Source of the DNA: Voacanga thouarsii
Taxonomy: Eukaryota; Streptophyta; Magnoliopsida; Gentianales; Apocynaceae
Length of the DNA stretch: 64,000 nt
Direction of reading: 5' to 3'
NCBI GenBank assembly: GCA_026120185.1
Contig: JANUWF010000008.1
Location: 558,001-622,000 of the forward strand
This document shows positions 43,946 through 56,220 of the stretch, one piece after another. Below the pieces are notes generated by a model. It did not search any database and was not told the DNA's origin. It saw nothing but the letters and a program-made list of their open reading frames with translations. A program made the position numbers and the translations under genes. Position 1 is the first letter of the stretch. Every line of letters begins with the position of its first letter.

Positions 43946-44099
43946 GAAGATTACCTACAGTTCTGCTGCGGTGAAAATGATATCGTCACATATGCAGGTT
44001 TTTCGTATATTGAAAATCATATCAATATAATTTACAAATAATTAAGTTTTAATTAAAATATCAAACATTAAAATTACATAATTGACCAAATATACACAT
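43946..44099. other. Host sequence between MULE and gypsy LTR
   Basis: Short AT-rich stretch, nothing recognised. Confidence 0.4.
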
Positions 44100-44689
44100 T
44101 GTTGAGTATAAGAAATAATAGGTATCAAATCCACGAGAATTTAATAATTACCATTATTTTGCTCTAATTCATTGTATAGTCAAAAAATCATCAAAAAGTA
44201 AGAATACAGAAAAAGAGTGAACAAGGAATTAAAATCTCCCTGTTGATCTATGATACATGAATGGGAGAAAAATCTAAATCAAACCCCCTTTCAGGTCAAT
44301 TTACTTCAATGAAAGGAGGCAAAATTATCCTAACCCTTGTTATTTTAGTTAGGTTTAAGTCTGACGGGAATATTATTCCACGACTAGCAATTCATTTTTT
44401 TTTAAACCGACCAAATTACTATCTATTATTTGATTGACTAATTCTTCATATTGGAATGGGTGAAGAGTAAATTGTTTTGGAAATTTTTCATGGGGGGATG
44501 AATCGAGATAATTTTGAATTAGAACTCTTGATTTTTGTTTCATCCCTCACCGTAATGTAATAATATCTCGGGGTTTGCAGCGAGAATTAGGACATATAAA
44601 AGAAGGAATCCCTTGAAAATATGTCAAGTAAAGAGTTTACCACTATTTTTATCAAATCTCAACTCGAGCACTAGTATGAGTTTTCAATA

Positions 44690-44962
44690 CTCCCTCTGTC
44701 CCATAATATAAGTCGCTAGAGACTACTTTTGTTGTCCCAAATTATAAGTCGTTTGGGACTTTTCAAGAATTTTGAAACTATTTTTACATTTTATCCTTAT
44801 TTATTGTTCTTTTTCCCTTTCTTTCTCTCTCATCTCTTCTCTTGTTTTCAAGATATTTAAATAGGGGTGTTTTAGGAAGAAAAATATAAAGTCATCTTAT
44901 TTTTAAGAATCTTAATATGTGTGAAATTAAATCTAAAGACTTATATTATTGGACGAAGGGAG
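44690..44962. mobile_element. Stowaway-type MITE
   Basis: The ends CTCCCTCTGTCCCATAATAT and, inverted, CTCCCTTCGTCCAATAATAT are the typical Stowaway (Tc1/mariner) terminal repeats. It is flanked by TA on both sides (44688-44689 and 44963-44964), the Stowaway target. No coding capacity. It was inserted into the gypsy LTR. Confidence 0.9.
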
Positions 44963-45434
44963 TAATAAACATCACACTCTCTGGAATTGTGAGATTCCTT
45001 TCCTAAAGCTCAATTAATTGCTATCTTTATCTAATTAATCTAACCTAATGAAGCATTACACTCATTCATTAGCCAAAGATACCCGAAAATCCCAATATTC
45101 CTATCTCTAGGTAATATTGAAAATCTATTAATTACCAAGTTCTAATCTTTCAACCTCTCTCTCGAGTTAATCAAAGAAAAAAAATATTAGATTAATTAAT
45201 TTGGTGTTCAACTCCTAACCCTATTTCTCGAATTCATTAAGAATAAACCAATCAATTGAATAAGTCAATTAAGCTCAAACAATCAATCTAACATAGTAGT
45301 ACCCAAATAATCAAATACAAGATATTAGAATTTAATAAATCATAATAATAACTCAATACAAGAATAAAAATTATGTTTCATCCCTCAAATATAACTAAAT
45401 CATATAAATCTCAACATTATTAAAGCATAATACA

Positions 45435-45461
45435 AAGAGAGAGAGAGAGAGAGAGAGAGAG
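45435..45461. repeat. (GA)n microsatellite
   Basis: A run of GA units in the gypsy LTR. Confidence 0.95.
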
Positions 45462-45703
45462 AACATCCCTCATATACACATTCTTGATTTTCTTCTTCCT
45501 TAGATTTTCCTTGAATAACCCCTTCTTCTTCTCCATGCTTCTCTAAGATCTTCCCTTTCTTTGTATTTCTTTTGAACTCTCTAAGAGATCTCTTAGTTGT
45601 TAGCCAACCAAGGATGAATATCCAGGATTTATAATAGGGTATTTATAATGTAAAATGAAAGAAAATCGGACAAAACGCAAAAAAACGCGTTTCTCCTCAT
45701 GTG

Positions 45704-46091
45704 GGCGGCCCAAGGAAGTACTTCCTTGGGCTGCCATGTTTCTAGAACAAGGTCCTTGGGCTGCCTTAGTTACAAAAAATGGCTTCGTTTCTTTTCTTCC
45801 TAGGGCTACCCCTCTTCTAGACAAAATGTACTCTTCTTCCTCCTAGGCAGCCTAGGGAATTAGAAGTTCCCTAGGCTGCCATGTTCCTTCTCCTTTGGTG
45901 TTTTTAATTTGTTCCTAGGCGGCCTAAGGAGGCTTCTTCTCCCTGGGCCGCCAATATGTTGTACACTTGTCTTCTGCCTTGCTTTGGGCAGCCTAGGGAA
46001 TTTTATCTTCCCTAGGTCACCATTTCCTTTCTCCATGGGCTGGCATTTAAATTCTAGGCGGCCTAGGGAATTTGATCTTCCCTTGGTCGCC
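45704..46091. repeat. Array of five hairpin-forming palindromes
   Basis: Palindromes at 45704-45735, 45846-45880, 45918-45952, 45986-46022 and 46057-46091. The first reads GGCGGCCCAAGGAAGT and back through ACTTCCTTGGGCTGCC; the others follow GGCGGCCTAGGGAA, loop, TTCCCTAGGCCGCC with changes. The last four are about 70 bp apart. They lie in the U3-like part of the gypsy LTR. Confidence 0.9.
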
Positions 46092-46283
46092 ACTTTTCTT
46101 GTGCAATTCTTCCATTTTTGCTTTATTTTCTTTCTTTTCATATTTATTCATCTCCATTTGTTATTTTTGAATTCCTAACGAAAACAAGATAAAAATGATG
46201 TAATGAGTAGTGATTTGCGTAAGAATTTATTACAATTAAAGCACAAAAATACGAGAAAATATATATATGATGAGCCATCATCA

Positions 46284-48967
46284 CATACCCCTACACTTAA
46301 ACCTTTGCTTGTCCTCAAGTAAACTACAATTATCACAAAACAGAGAATTAACTAATGTACAAATCAAGCACTATACATTTATTCACGAATTAACTAGTGT
46401 ACAAATCAAGTAAAATACATTAATTCACAAGGACAAAGAATGACTAATTTACAAGCAAAATGAAAAAATTCTACATAGTATTCTAGGTGAATTAACAAGA
46501 ACAACTTGGCATATATGCAATAAGGTCAAAATGATAAAGAGATTATTTCTTCCTCTACCTTAGAATTTATCCCAACACTAATCTATCCAAGTTAATCCTA
46601 TGTATACCTTTATATTAAGCTAGACATAACCAAGAATATCAATGTGAAATTAAACAAGTTTATGCCAATTCAATGTGATTCACGCTACTTCTCCAATCAA
46701 GAATGCAAACGATATGACTAACATAAAATAGGATCAACTGACTCACTCAAAGTCTTGTAACTTACGAAACGTATAAGTGTTCATCACATTATAACAATAC
46801 ATTGCACTTTAGTACAACATTACAACAATATATTTCAACTTAGAATAGAAAAGTAGGAGCCTCTTATTTTTTTTTCATTATTTTTCTACAAAGGAATGCA
46901 TTTAAAATCATTTTGACTTGAATGCTCTTTTTACATCTTTTGCATTTTTGTTTTTTACTTTTTCTTGCTTTTATTCTCTTCTTTTTTTTCACACGTTTTT
47001 ATTTTCATCATAAGACATGCATTTTGCATTCCTAGAGCTTTTTTTCTCCTCACTTCGGTAGGTATATTGAACAACCTATCTCTTACTCATATTTGCCTTT
47101 TTATTGGAAAATACAGTGAACAATTGAAGATATATGATACAACATATAAGATAAATAAATGAATGAATGAATGAATGAGAATTGCCATGAAACTAGAGAC
47201 AAGCCAACAATCCACACTTTATATTTCATCACAAAGTTTTTGTCTATTCTCAAATAATCAAACTTCACAACATTTTCAAAGGCATAAACATGATTAACCT
47301 ACTTCTCCACACTTAATTTATATTATGTGCAATATATAAGTGCACTTAAAATTAACTTTCCTACAAAAGTCTCAAGTAGAATTCCCAAGTAAGAAGATAA
47401 ATAATAACTTCATTAAACTAATACATATCAATACATATACCAACAAACCTTGAAAGTCAACCTAAAAAAATGCAAAAAAATTCAAAAAATTTGGCCCAAA
47501 TGCAGAAACAAAAATTTTTAACCTAAAAATAAGAAAATTCCCAAAATCATTAATACAAAATTGCAAAGAAATATTGCTTAACCCCTCCCCTATACTTAAA
47601 CGGGACAATGTCTTCATTTTCTAAAATATATGATATAAACACATTTATATGATACAAAATTACTAAAATAAGGAGGAAAGGGTAAGTAATACTCTCCGGG
47701 TATCTTGAAATTCAATTTGTCATAGAATGGCGAAGAAATAGAAAGTTGTCCAAAATAAGAAAATCTTCAATCCTGCAAAAAGAAAGAAAAATACAATAGC
47801 ATACCAAGGTTAAAGAAATAGTAACAAAAAGAATACAAACAAAATAATATACAAAGAATATAATTTAAAAGTAAATATAAATAAAAATGATACAAGGAGT
47901 GGTTACAAAAATTCATTAGTATCAATACTAATAACAAATAAACTATTATATACTATAATATATACACAAATATTATTAACAAGCCATAACATTAACTAAT
48001 ATAAATAATACCAAAAAATACGTAGTACCAAGAACTATACTATTGCCAATACAACAAAGCCATGAAACAAATGAACAAACCAATGTTTCTACTAGGGATA
48101 CACTAAATCAATACATATATTATAATATACCATAATCAATAATTATCCTATATATATAACAAAACTCCAATATACCAACCACTAGAATTAGTATAGAACA
48201 CACAAAACACTATAAACTCAATGAAATCCAAGGAAAAGTGAAAGGATCAAGGATTTGGTGGTCTTATTGAAAATAAACTCAAAAGTTTGTCACCACTACA
48301 ACCACTAATTCATAAATATTACAAACTCCGCATAACATAATAAAATCTCCCAAAAAAATCAACAATTAACCCCAACACTAAAATCCCTACTATATAAAGG
48401 ATTACAAGAACTTAACAAAGTCTCCAAATAAAGATCCGTAATTCGCAATGATACAACACCAACTATACAAACCAATCAACTTCCCAACTTATTCACTACT
48501 ATTACAATCGATTTCGAACCTTCACCAAGTATAATACAACAACAACCACCAAAACTACTGCAATGCTAAAAGAGAACTCCACAACAACAAATGATAATTT
48601 TTCAACAAAATATCTAACATCAACCGAATCCCCAAAATATCCACACATTTACAACAATCATGAACTAAATCCTACTATACAATAAACAACCACAATAACT
48701 AGTATACAACAAGATCTCCTCAATTAGTAGCCATTTACAATAACATTTTTATCCTAAAAATACTAATACAACAACAAATACAAAATCCCCAACAATAACA
48801 AGAATAATATACAACAACAAAAGACTAATTTCAATAACAAAAGTTGAATCAATAAAATTAATAGAATCCAATACATATATAATTACCTAAGATAACAACA
48901 TACAACAATATAAAAAATAATAATAATAATACAACAAACACAATGATAAACCACATTAGAACCTAAT
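46284..48967 (-). mobile_element. Gypsy element, internal 3' region, truncated
   Basis: Very AT-rich sequence lying 5' (on the minus strand) of the LTR at 46283. It matches the expected position of the long non-coding region between pol and the 3' LTR in Athila/Tat elements. I find no protein domain. It is cut on the right by the LTR starting at 48968. Confidence 0.5.
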
Positions 48968-49218
48968 TGATAAGGGCAAAATTCATATATTTTTTTCTAA
49001 TTATTTGAAGGTGTTTTGTGATATATTTATTGTAATAACTAGGCATATTCCTTCATATTTGATATTTTACCATTGAAAAAGTATTTTGGATTTTTATTAC
49101 AGAAAACAACGAAAAAAGAACAAACCGTCGCCGTCACAGCATGGTCGGCGCTAGTCGTGACCCATGGAGTTGGCGCCAGCCCCGATATGGAAAAACAGGG
49201 GTTTCGTTGTTCAAAAAA
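48968..49218 (+). mobile_element. Athila/Tat-like LTR copy 1, left part
   Basis: Starts TGATAAGGGCAAAATTC and parallels LTR copies at 52090 and 62135, including the CCGTCGCCGTCA block. Interrupted at the A-run 49213-49218 by another LTR. Confidence 0.8.
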
Positions 49219-50420
49219 TTGATGTGAATCATCATAAGCATGAAGGCCATTTCTAAGAAGGGGGAAGAATAACCAAATCACACTTCATGGTTCATTGGGT
49301 AAGATCGCTATTTAAGAAGATTAAATGGAGTTTTCAAAGTAACCAATTTAACAAACCAAGGACCAAAGGGTGTGTAAAGAAATGGATGCCAAAGGAGATG
49401 CCAAATAGAGTACAAAGAAGACAATAATCCTTGTGGAGGGTCAAACAGCCACATAGCCAAGGATTGAATATCAAGAGAGTTAGAGATGGAATGCAATCCA
49501 AGGTAGCTTCAAGGAGGAACAAACTTAACTTCAAGTCTATTTGGAAGGTCAAGGAAACAACTAAAATGATCTTAGAGATCAAGAACAAGATTTGAGTTGC
49601 AAAACATCAAGAAAATAATGAAGAAACAGAGCCACCCGAGAAAAATCGAGCAACTCAAATTTAGCTGCCTTCGACGCCGGCTATGGCCTGTTGAAGCAGC
49701 TTTCGGACGAGCGTTGAACCGGCACCGGGTCAACCACTCAAATCGGTGTCGGCCCAAGTCGGGTCCAGCTCGAAAACTTCCTATTTTGCCTTATTTCAGT
49801 TTTTTACATTTTTATTTTGATCCCCACGACTTTTATTATGTTTTTACTTATTTTAAGACATGTAATAGGGCCTAAAAACTTGTATTAAGGCCATCTAATT
49901 TCTATGCTTTGTCTACTAATTAGTTAGGGCAACTGGGGCCTATAAATACCCCATTATAGCCTCTTTTGTAATGGAATTCAGGTTTTAGATTTCAAATTTC
50001 AAAGAGAGAATAGAGTGTTGAACTCTTGGAGAGGAAAATTTCTTCTTAGTTCTTCCTTTCAAGACTAAGCAAATGAATTAGACTCACATTTGTTTAGAGT
50101 TTCTAAAATCCTTGGGTTAATCCAATTTGTTTCTTCATCTTGGGTATTGGGTAGATTTATTCTTACCTAGAGTTCTTGTTAGGAAACCTAGAAGGGCGCC
50201 TACTTTACTCCATCCCATTTGTTCTTGAATTCTTTGTAGATTCAAGGGTGTTTGGGTATTAAAATAGTTGGCCAAATCCTATTAGAATTTGGGTTCTAGT
50301 TGTTCAATCCACCTAGAGTTCTTACTTTATAGGCATTTTGGTATAGAATTGGATAATCAATTCTTGGGTCTTTATTCTTGAGTCTAACTTCCGAAGTTTG
50401 GTGCTTCCTATGCTCGTATA
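49219..50420 (+). mobile_element. Foreign solo LTR inserted in LTR copy 1
   Basis: About 1.2 kb absent from the other two LTR copies. It begins TTGATGTGAATC and has a clear TATA box (TATAAATA at 49941-49948, context GGGGCCTATAAATACCCC). AAAAA on both sides may be the 5-bp target duplication. The right end (CTCGTATA) lacks a canonical CA, so the exact border is uncertain. No coding domain. Plus-strand orientation is inferred from the TATA box. Confidence 0.65.
49941..49948 (+). promoter_or_regulatory. LTR TATA box
   Basis: TATAAATA in a GC-rich flank, the usual plant LTR promoter layout; transcription would start about 30 nt downstream. Confidence 0.6.
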
Positions 50421-51556
50421 AAAAATAGATCATGACCGGACCGACCAGAGCACGGTCGGCACAAACGGAACCGACGCCGGCCATGATCCGTCCAATATCG
50501 ATAAGCTTTCCAATTATGTGCGGACTTGATCATTTCTCAAGAGTTTTGGTATTTTTCAATCTCTACTTGGCCTAAGAATCTTAGGGAACGAATTTTAGTC
50601 TCTTAAAAGCCTATTTAAACAAGAAAAACACAAGACAAATGTGTGATTTGAAGGATCCAAACTAGCTACTTATTATTCAAAGACAAAATCACCACTCAAA
50701 GGGGCATTGTTTAAAGGAGGTTTTCAAGAGAAGGAGAACTTGTCTATGAGTTCTATCTTATATCCTTTGTTTTCTTTTCTAGAATAATGACGTGTTTAAT
50801 GTTTTGATTGTAATTGGATATTATTTTGGAGATTTTTTTTTTTTTTTTGAGTTCATTGGGATTTTTGATCAACCTATTGTTATCCTTGGTATTTGATTAT
50901 TTATTATCATTGGTTATTAATGCATTTTCTTCTAATTGATTTGGGAAACGATGTTAGAAGTTCATTGCATTGATTTCATATTTGTTAAATCTTAATGAAC
51001 TTGAGAAACGAAGTTAAGATTAAAGAACTAAAGTGATCAAAGATTGGTTAATTTTACCTAAAGCATATGGTCATTGGCTAATTTCATGTTTATGAGGTAT
51101 AAGTTTAATGCATCTTTTGATTGCTTTGGTTTGATTGAGAAATCTGTTAAATTAATCAAGGGATAGTGATTCTATAGATTGGGAAAGAAGTAGAGTTTAC
51201 ATAATTAAGTTCATGACTTGGGAAATGATTGAATTTTACTTAAGTTCCTTCGTGATGCCAAGATGATAATTGATTGTGATGCATGCCAATTGATTTAATA
51301 TTATGTTTTCAAGATAATTGTCTATTTACATGAATTTGCATCCTTGAATTACATCTATTTTTATCTTTATTTATTTTCCTTTTTATTTTCTTCTTATTTT
51401 ATTGACTAAATAATAAAGATTTATGTAAAGTACAGTGGGAGTCTAAGTTTTCATGTATTCGATACTTGCTAGTCCCTATACTATAGATGGGTATACTTGC
51501 CCATATGTGTGATTTTAGTGGTTGGCATTTTAATTAAAGGTTGATTGATTGTGTTG
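50421..51556 (+). mobile_element. Athila/Tat-like LTR copy 1, right part
   Basis: Resumes homology to copy 2 (ACCGACCAGAGCACGGTCGG and on) to TTGATTGATTGTG at about 51556. The last 48 bp of the LTR are missing; sequence jumps straight to the 3' internal region. Confidence 0.8.
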
Positions 51557-52089
51557 AAAAGAATGAGGAAAAAGAAAAAAAAATGTTGAAAAGAATGAGG
51601 AAAAAGAAAAAAATAATGACTATAAGCGAGCTAATATGGTGCCTGAAGAGAAATCCATTCACTTGAGGCTATCAATTCCCTAAGTCATAGAAAAAAAAAA
51701 AAAGAATGGAGTGTTTTCCTTATTTAATTAACTTGAGTTATGTAAATTTGTGTTTATAATGCTTGAATTAGTTACATGGCTTAACTTGTATGATTTATGT
51801 TATCTATGTTTGTTCTTGAGAAATAGGATGATTTTTTTGTATTAGATATAAGTTTGTTTAACTTAACTTTGATGACCTTGGGATTATTTGATTTAATACA
51901 TGAGTTTGAAAGGTTTTAAAAGAATTGATTGAATGACAAGTTTGTATTTGAGGTTGGAAGAAGATTATTCCTTTATTATGGATGAATTTGCTAAGGATAA
52001 GTTGAAAAGCTGTTTTGTCTTAAGCCACATGCTTAGTATCTAATTCTTATTTGCTTGAGGACAAGTAAAGGTTCAAGTGTGGGAATACA
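51557..52089 (+). mobile_element. Athila/Tat-like internal 3' remnant
   Basis: Matches 61630-62134 closely (TTGAAAAGAATGAGG, GGTGCCTGAAGAGAAATCC, CTTGAGGACAAG), ending in the polypurine-like GTGTGGG just before LTR copy 2. All of the coding interior between LTR 1 and LTR 2 has been deleted. Confidence 0.82.
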
Positions 52090-53548
52090 TGATAGGGGCA
52101 AAATTTATCTATATTTTCCTAATATTTGTGGGTGTTTTGTGATACATTTATTGTAATAACTAGGTATATTCTTTCATATTTGATATTTTACTATTTGAAA
52201 GATGTGTTAGATTTTTATTACAAAAAACGACAAAAAAATGAACAAACCGTCGCCGTCATAGCACCGCTGGCGCCGATCGTGACCCATGGAGCCGGAGCCA
52301 GAGCTGGCCCCAGCCTCGATATGGAAAAATAGGGGTTTTGTTGTTCAAAAAACAAAACACGATTGGGTCGACCAAAGCACGACCGGCGACGGCCGTGACA
52401 AATGGAGCTGGCGCCGGCCCTAATCTGTCTAATGCCAACGAGCTTTCTAATTATATGCGGATTTGGTAATTTCCTAAGAGTTCTGATATTTTTCAATCTC
52501 TACTCGGCCCAGGACTCTTAGGAAATGAATTTTAGCCTCTTACAAGCCTATTTAAACAAGAAAAACATAAGACAAATGTGTGATTTGAAGGATCCAAGCT
52601 AGCTACTTATTATTTTAAGATAAAATCACCACTTAAAGGAGTATTGTTCAAAGAAGGTTTTCAAAAGAAGAAGAAGGACTTGTCTGTGAGTTCTATTTTT
52701 TTATCATTTGTTTACTTTTTTAGAATAATGATGTGCTGAATTTTGAAGATTATGATTTTGAGTTAATTGGAATTTTTTATCAAATTACTTGTTATCATTG
52801 GTTACTTGTTATCAAATTAACCAATGACCCTATGCTTTGGTATTTGATTACTTCTTATCATTGGTTATTGATGTATTTTCTTCTAATTGACTTGGGAAAT
52901 GATGTTAGAAGTTCATTGCATTGATTTCATATTTGTTAAATCTTAATAGATTTGGGAAACGAAGTTAAGATTAAAGAACTAAAGTGATCAAAAATTGGTT
53001 GATTTCACTTGAAGCATAGGGTCATTGGTTAATTTCATGTTTATGAGGTATTAGTTTAATGCATCATTTAGTTGTTTTGGTTTGATTGGAAAATCTGCTA
53101 AATTAATCAAGGGATAGTGATTCCATGGATTGGAAAAGAAGTGGAGTCTACATAAGTAAGTTCATGACTTGAGAAACGATTGAATTTTACTTAAGTTCTT
53201 TCATGATGCCAAGATGACAATTGATTGTAATGCATGCCAATTGATTTAATATTATATTTTCAAGATAATTATCTATTTACATGAATTTGCATCCTTGAGT
53301 TATATCTATTTTTATATTTATTTATTTATTTTTATTTTCATTCTTTTCTTATTTTATTGGCAAAACAATAAAGATTTAGGTAAAGTAAGGTAGGAGCCTA
53401 AGTTCTGATGAATTTGATACTTGCCAGTCCCTATATACGATGGGTATACTTACCCGTATGTCTGATTTTAGTAGTTGGCATTTTAATTAAAGCTTGATTG
53501 ATTGTGTAATTTATTGGTAATATTTTCTACACTAAAAAACACATATCA
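52090..53548 (+). mobile_element. Athila/Tat-like LTR copy 2 (complete)
   Basis: 1459 bp from TGATAGGGGCAAAATT to AACACATATCA. It follows a polypurine tract and precedes a primer site, so it serves as 3' LTR of the left remnant and 5' LTR of the right one. Confidence 0.85.
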
Positions 53549-53554
53549 AGTTTT

Positions 53555-53572
53555 TTGTGTTGTTGCCAGGGA
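53555..53572 (+). other. Decayed primer-binding site (tRNA-Asp type)
   Basis: TTGTGTTGTTGCCAGGGA resembles the TGGCGCCGTTGCCGGGGA primer site common in Athila-type gypsy elements. The differences are mostly C to T and G to A, as expected from decay of methylated cytosines. Confidence 0.7.
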
Positions 53573-54380
53573 TGGGCATTATCGAAAACACTTAAGTGTT
53601 GTTGATTTAGCCTTTATTGTATTTGTATATACCATTAACTTTTATAATTTGTGAATATTTCTAATTTGTGTTTTTTTTTCTTTATTTTTTTGTTATTTTT
53701 GTTTGTTTTTATTTTTATTTTTTATTTGATTTTTATTTTTCTTTAAATGCGAGATTTAAAATATCATCATGGACAATTATTCATGAGTACAATATTGAAG
53801 GAGCTATAATGATGATATGTTAGCAAGGTTGCAAGCTCCCATTGATGCTTTTAGTGAGACGTCACTTGAAGCTTCAATTCAATCCTTTGTTGCCAACACA
53901 AACACGTCCCTTAGAGGGTATGAAGAAGCATTCCAACGAATGAGCTCTGCAAGAACACAACTAATAAAGTTGGTTGAAGATGCCATAAAGACCCATACAC
54001 TTGAACAAGAGGACCTCCAAATAGAGGAGATAGGATATGAGGGACAATTCCACAATGTGGCAAGAGAGGTATTCGATTCTACTCTATGTGCTAATAATTC
54101 TAATATCTCTTTATCACATGATTTCTTAGGTTCCTCTTAATTCTTAGAGAACAATAGTCTAAATGATGATGTGTTGAGCTTAAACCTCAAGGAGTTGGAT
54201 CTTTCAGTAATACATCATAAGAAGCCCTTGGAGTATGCTAACAAAGTTTACCCTTGACCCCATCCAAAGGGAAGTAACTTAGTTTTTGTAGATATGGATT
54301 GAAAAGTAAGGATTTCTTGATCCAATATTTAAGAACTCAATTGCTAAGTTTCAAGGAGAATTTTCATTGTGACACATCTT
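53573..54380 (+). pseudogene. Gypsy leader and gag-like remnant
   Basis: After the primer site comes a T-rich leader and an open frame of 107 codons (53817-54140) beginning MLARLQAPIDAFSETSLEAS, helical and Gln/Glu-rich. Position suggests a gag N-terminus, but I do not recognise a conserved domain. It loses its frame after 54140 and is joined to a copia fragment near 54380. Confidence 0.5.
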
Positions 54381-54419
54381 TTGAAGGAAAAAATGGTGAT
54401 TTCAAGTGGTGATTAGAAA

Positions 54420-55758
54420 TAAAGCTAGACTTGTAGCCCAAGGATTCGATCAAGAAGAGGGCATTAATTATAATGAAACATTTGCTCCTTTTGCTAGATT
54501 AGAGTCCATAAGAAAGAATGCTTCTTGCTTTTGCGTCCTTAAAAAATTTCATGCTTTATCAAATGGATGTTAAAAGTGTGTTTTTAAATGGTTTTATTGA
54601 GGAAGAGATATATGTAAAACAACCTCCAGGCTTTATTTATGAGCATTTTCCAAATCACGTTTTCAAACTTTCAAAGGCTCTTTATGATTTAAAAACAAGC
54701 CCCACGAGTAGGTATGAAAGGCTTAGTGAATTCTTGCTCTCAAAAGGTTTTTCAAGAGGCTTAATCGATACCACACTGTTTATTAAGTCAGAAAATTCTG
54801 ATGATCTTCTTATTGTTCAATTTTATGTTGATGATATCATTTTTAGTGCTACTAATGACTCCTTGTGCAAGATGTTTGCTAAGACAATGCAGCAAGAATT
54901 CGAAATGACCATGATGGAAAAACTCAACTTCTTCCTCGGGCTACAAATCAAACAAACCAATGATGGAATCTTCCTAAATCAAGCTAAGTACTCTAAGGAA
55001 CTGCTCAAAAGGTTTGGTATGAACAAAGCCAAAGAAATCAGCACACCTATGAGCATTTCTCTAAAACTTGACAAGGATGAAAATGGTAAGAAGGTAGACG
55101 AATCTAAATATAAAGGTATGATTGGAAGTTTACTCTATCTTATTGCTAGTCGACCAGGTATCATGTTTTCAGTCTGTCTTTACGCCATATTTCAATCATG
55201 TCCAAAGGCATCTCACTTATGTACCGTGAAATGCATCCTTAGATATTTAATTAGAACATATGATTATGGTATCCTCGTACTAACATATTTGATCTTATAG
55301 GCTATATCGATGCGGATTATATAGGATGCAAAGTTGAATGAAAAAGCACAAGCAGGCACTGCTAATTTCTTGGACATTCTCTAGTGTCATGGTATAGTAA
55401 AAAGTAGGCTTGTGTATCCTTATCTACAATTGAGGCTGAATACATTACAGCAGGAAGTTGCTGCACTCAAATTATGTGGATGAAAAATACTCTGCTTGAT
55501 TTTGGTCTCAATTTTAATTGCATACCTATATTATGTGATAATACAAGTGAAATCAATCTAACTAAGAATCCTGTTCAACATTTTAGGACCAAGCATATTG
55601 ATGTTAAATATCATTTTATTAGGGATCATGTGCTCAAACGAGATGTATGTGTTGAATATATTTCAACTGATGAACAACTTACTGATATTTTTACAAAACC
55701 TCTAGCCGAAGAAAGGTTCAATAATCTGAGAAGAGGTTTAGGAATTACAAAGATCATG
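54420..55758 (+). pseudogene. pol: SIRE-type RT and RNase H, broken
   Basis: RT motifs: [40 protein letters not shown], the LYDLKTSPTSRYE variant of LYGLKQAPRAWY, active site YVDDIIFSATN (about 54825-54855), then LKRFGMNKAKEISTPMS. RNase H follows: GYIDADYIGCKVE, LSTIEAEYITAGSCC, LCDNTSEINLTKNPVQHFRT, DEQLTDIFTKPLAEERF. Breaks: a frameshift near 54512, a loss of frame at 55300 and stops at about 55340 and 55383-55410. The segment 54518-55300 is open over 260 codons. Confidence 0.88.
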
Positions 55759-56220
55759 TGATTGACATATTTGCCAAAGAACTAATATTTTTATTTTGCA
55801 GAACCATTGAAGATACAGCTTTTGGACGAAGATTTTAGACGCACTATTTGGAAAACACGACTCCAAAATTGCCTCAGTAGAACTGTCCTTATTTCACTTT
55901 TTGGACGAATGATTTTGGACTCAGTATAAGTCCAAAATATCGGTAGATCTTAATTTATGAAAAGCCAAACAATTTCTATTATCAGTGAAAGAAATAACTT
56001 TTTAAAATTTTCAAAAAGTCTGTGTTTTTTTCAACACCTTTGAAAAGCTTCTGATGCAAAGCTCCTGACCGTATCTATCCTTCTAGAACCTAGGAAATCT
56101 CAAAAGAAAAAGGCTTTCACCCTCTCTCTTGAAAATCAAAAACCGATTTGCTCTTTGTTTCTCTCAACTTCATCTCCTCTAAAAGAGAACAAAAAATTCT
56201 TCATCTTCTTTTCATTTTTG

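Larger units (their letters stand above)
44100..46283 (-). mobile_element. Ty3/gypsy 3' LTR (minus strand), MITE-containing
   Basis: On the minus strand it begins TGATGATGGCTCATCAT at 46283, preceded by the internal end motif CTTGAGGACAAGCAAAGG and GTGTAGGGG, which also precede the LTRs at 52090 and 62135. It ends near ACTCAACA at 44100 (estimated). Length 2.18 kb including a 273-bp Stowaway MITE. The Athila/Tat-like assignment rests on the shared pre-LTR motif and LTR length. Confidence 0.7.

Noticed and set aside
45600..46178. Open frames on both strands through the hairpin array
   Set aside because: Palindromic DNA tends to be open on both strands; the predicted peptides follow the repeat and have no domain.
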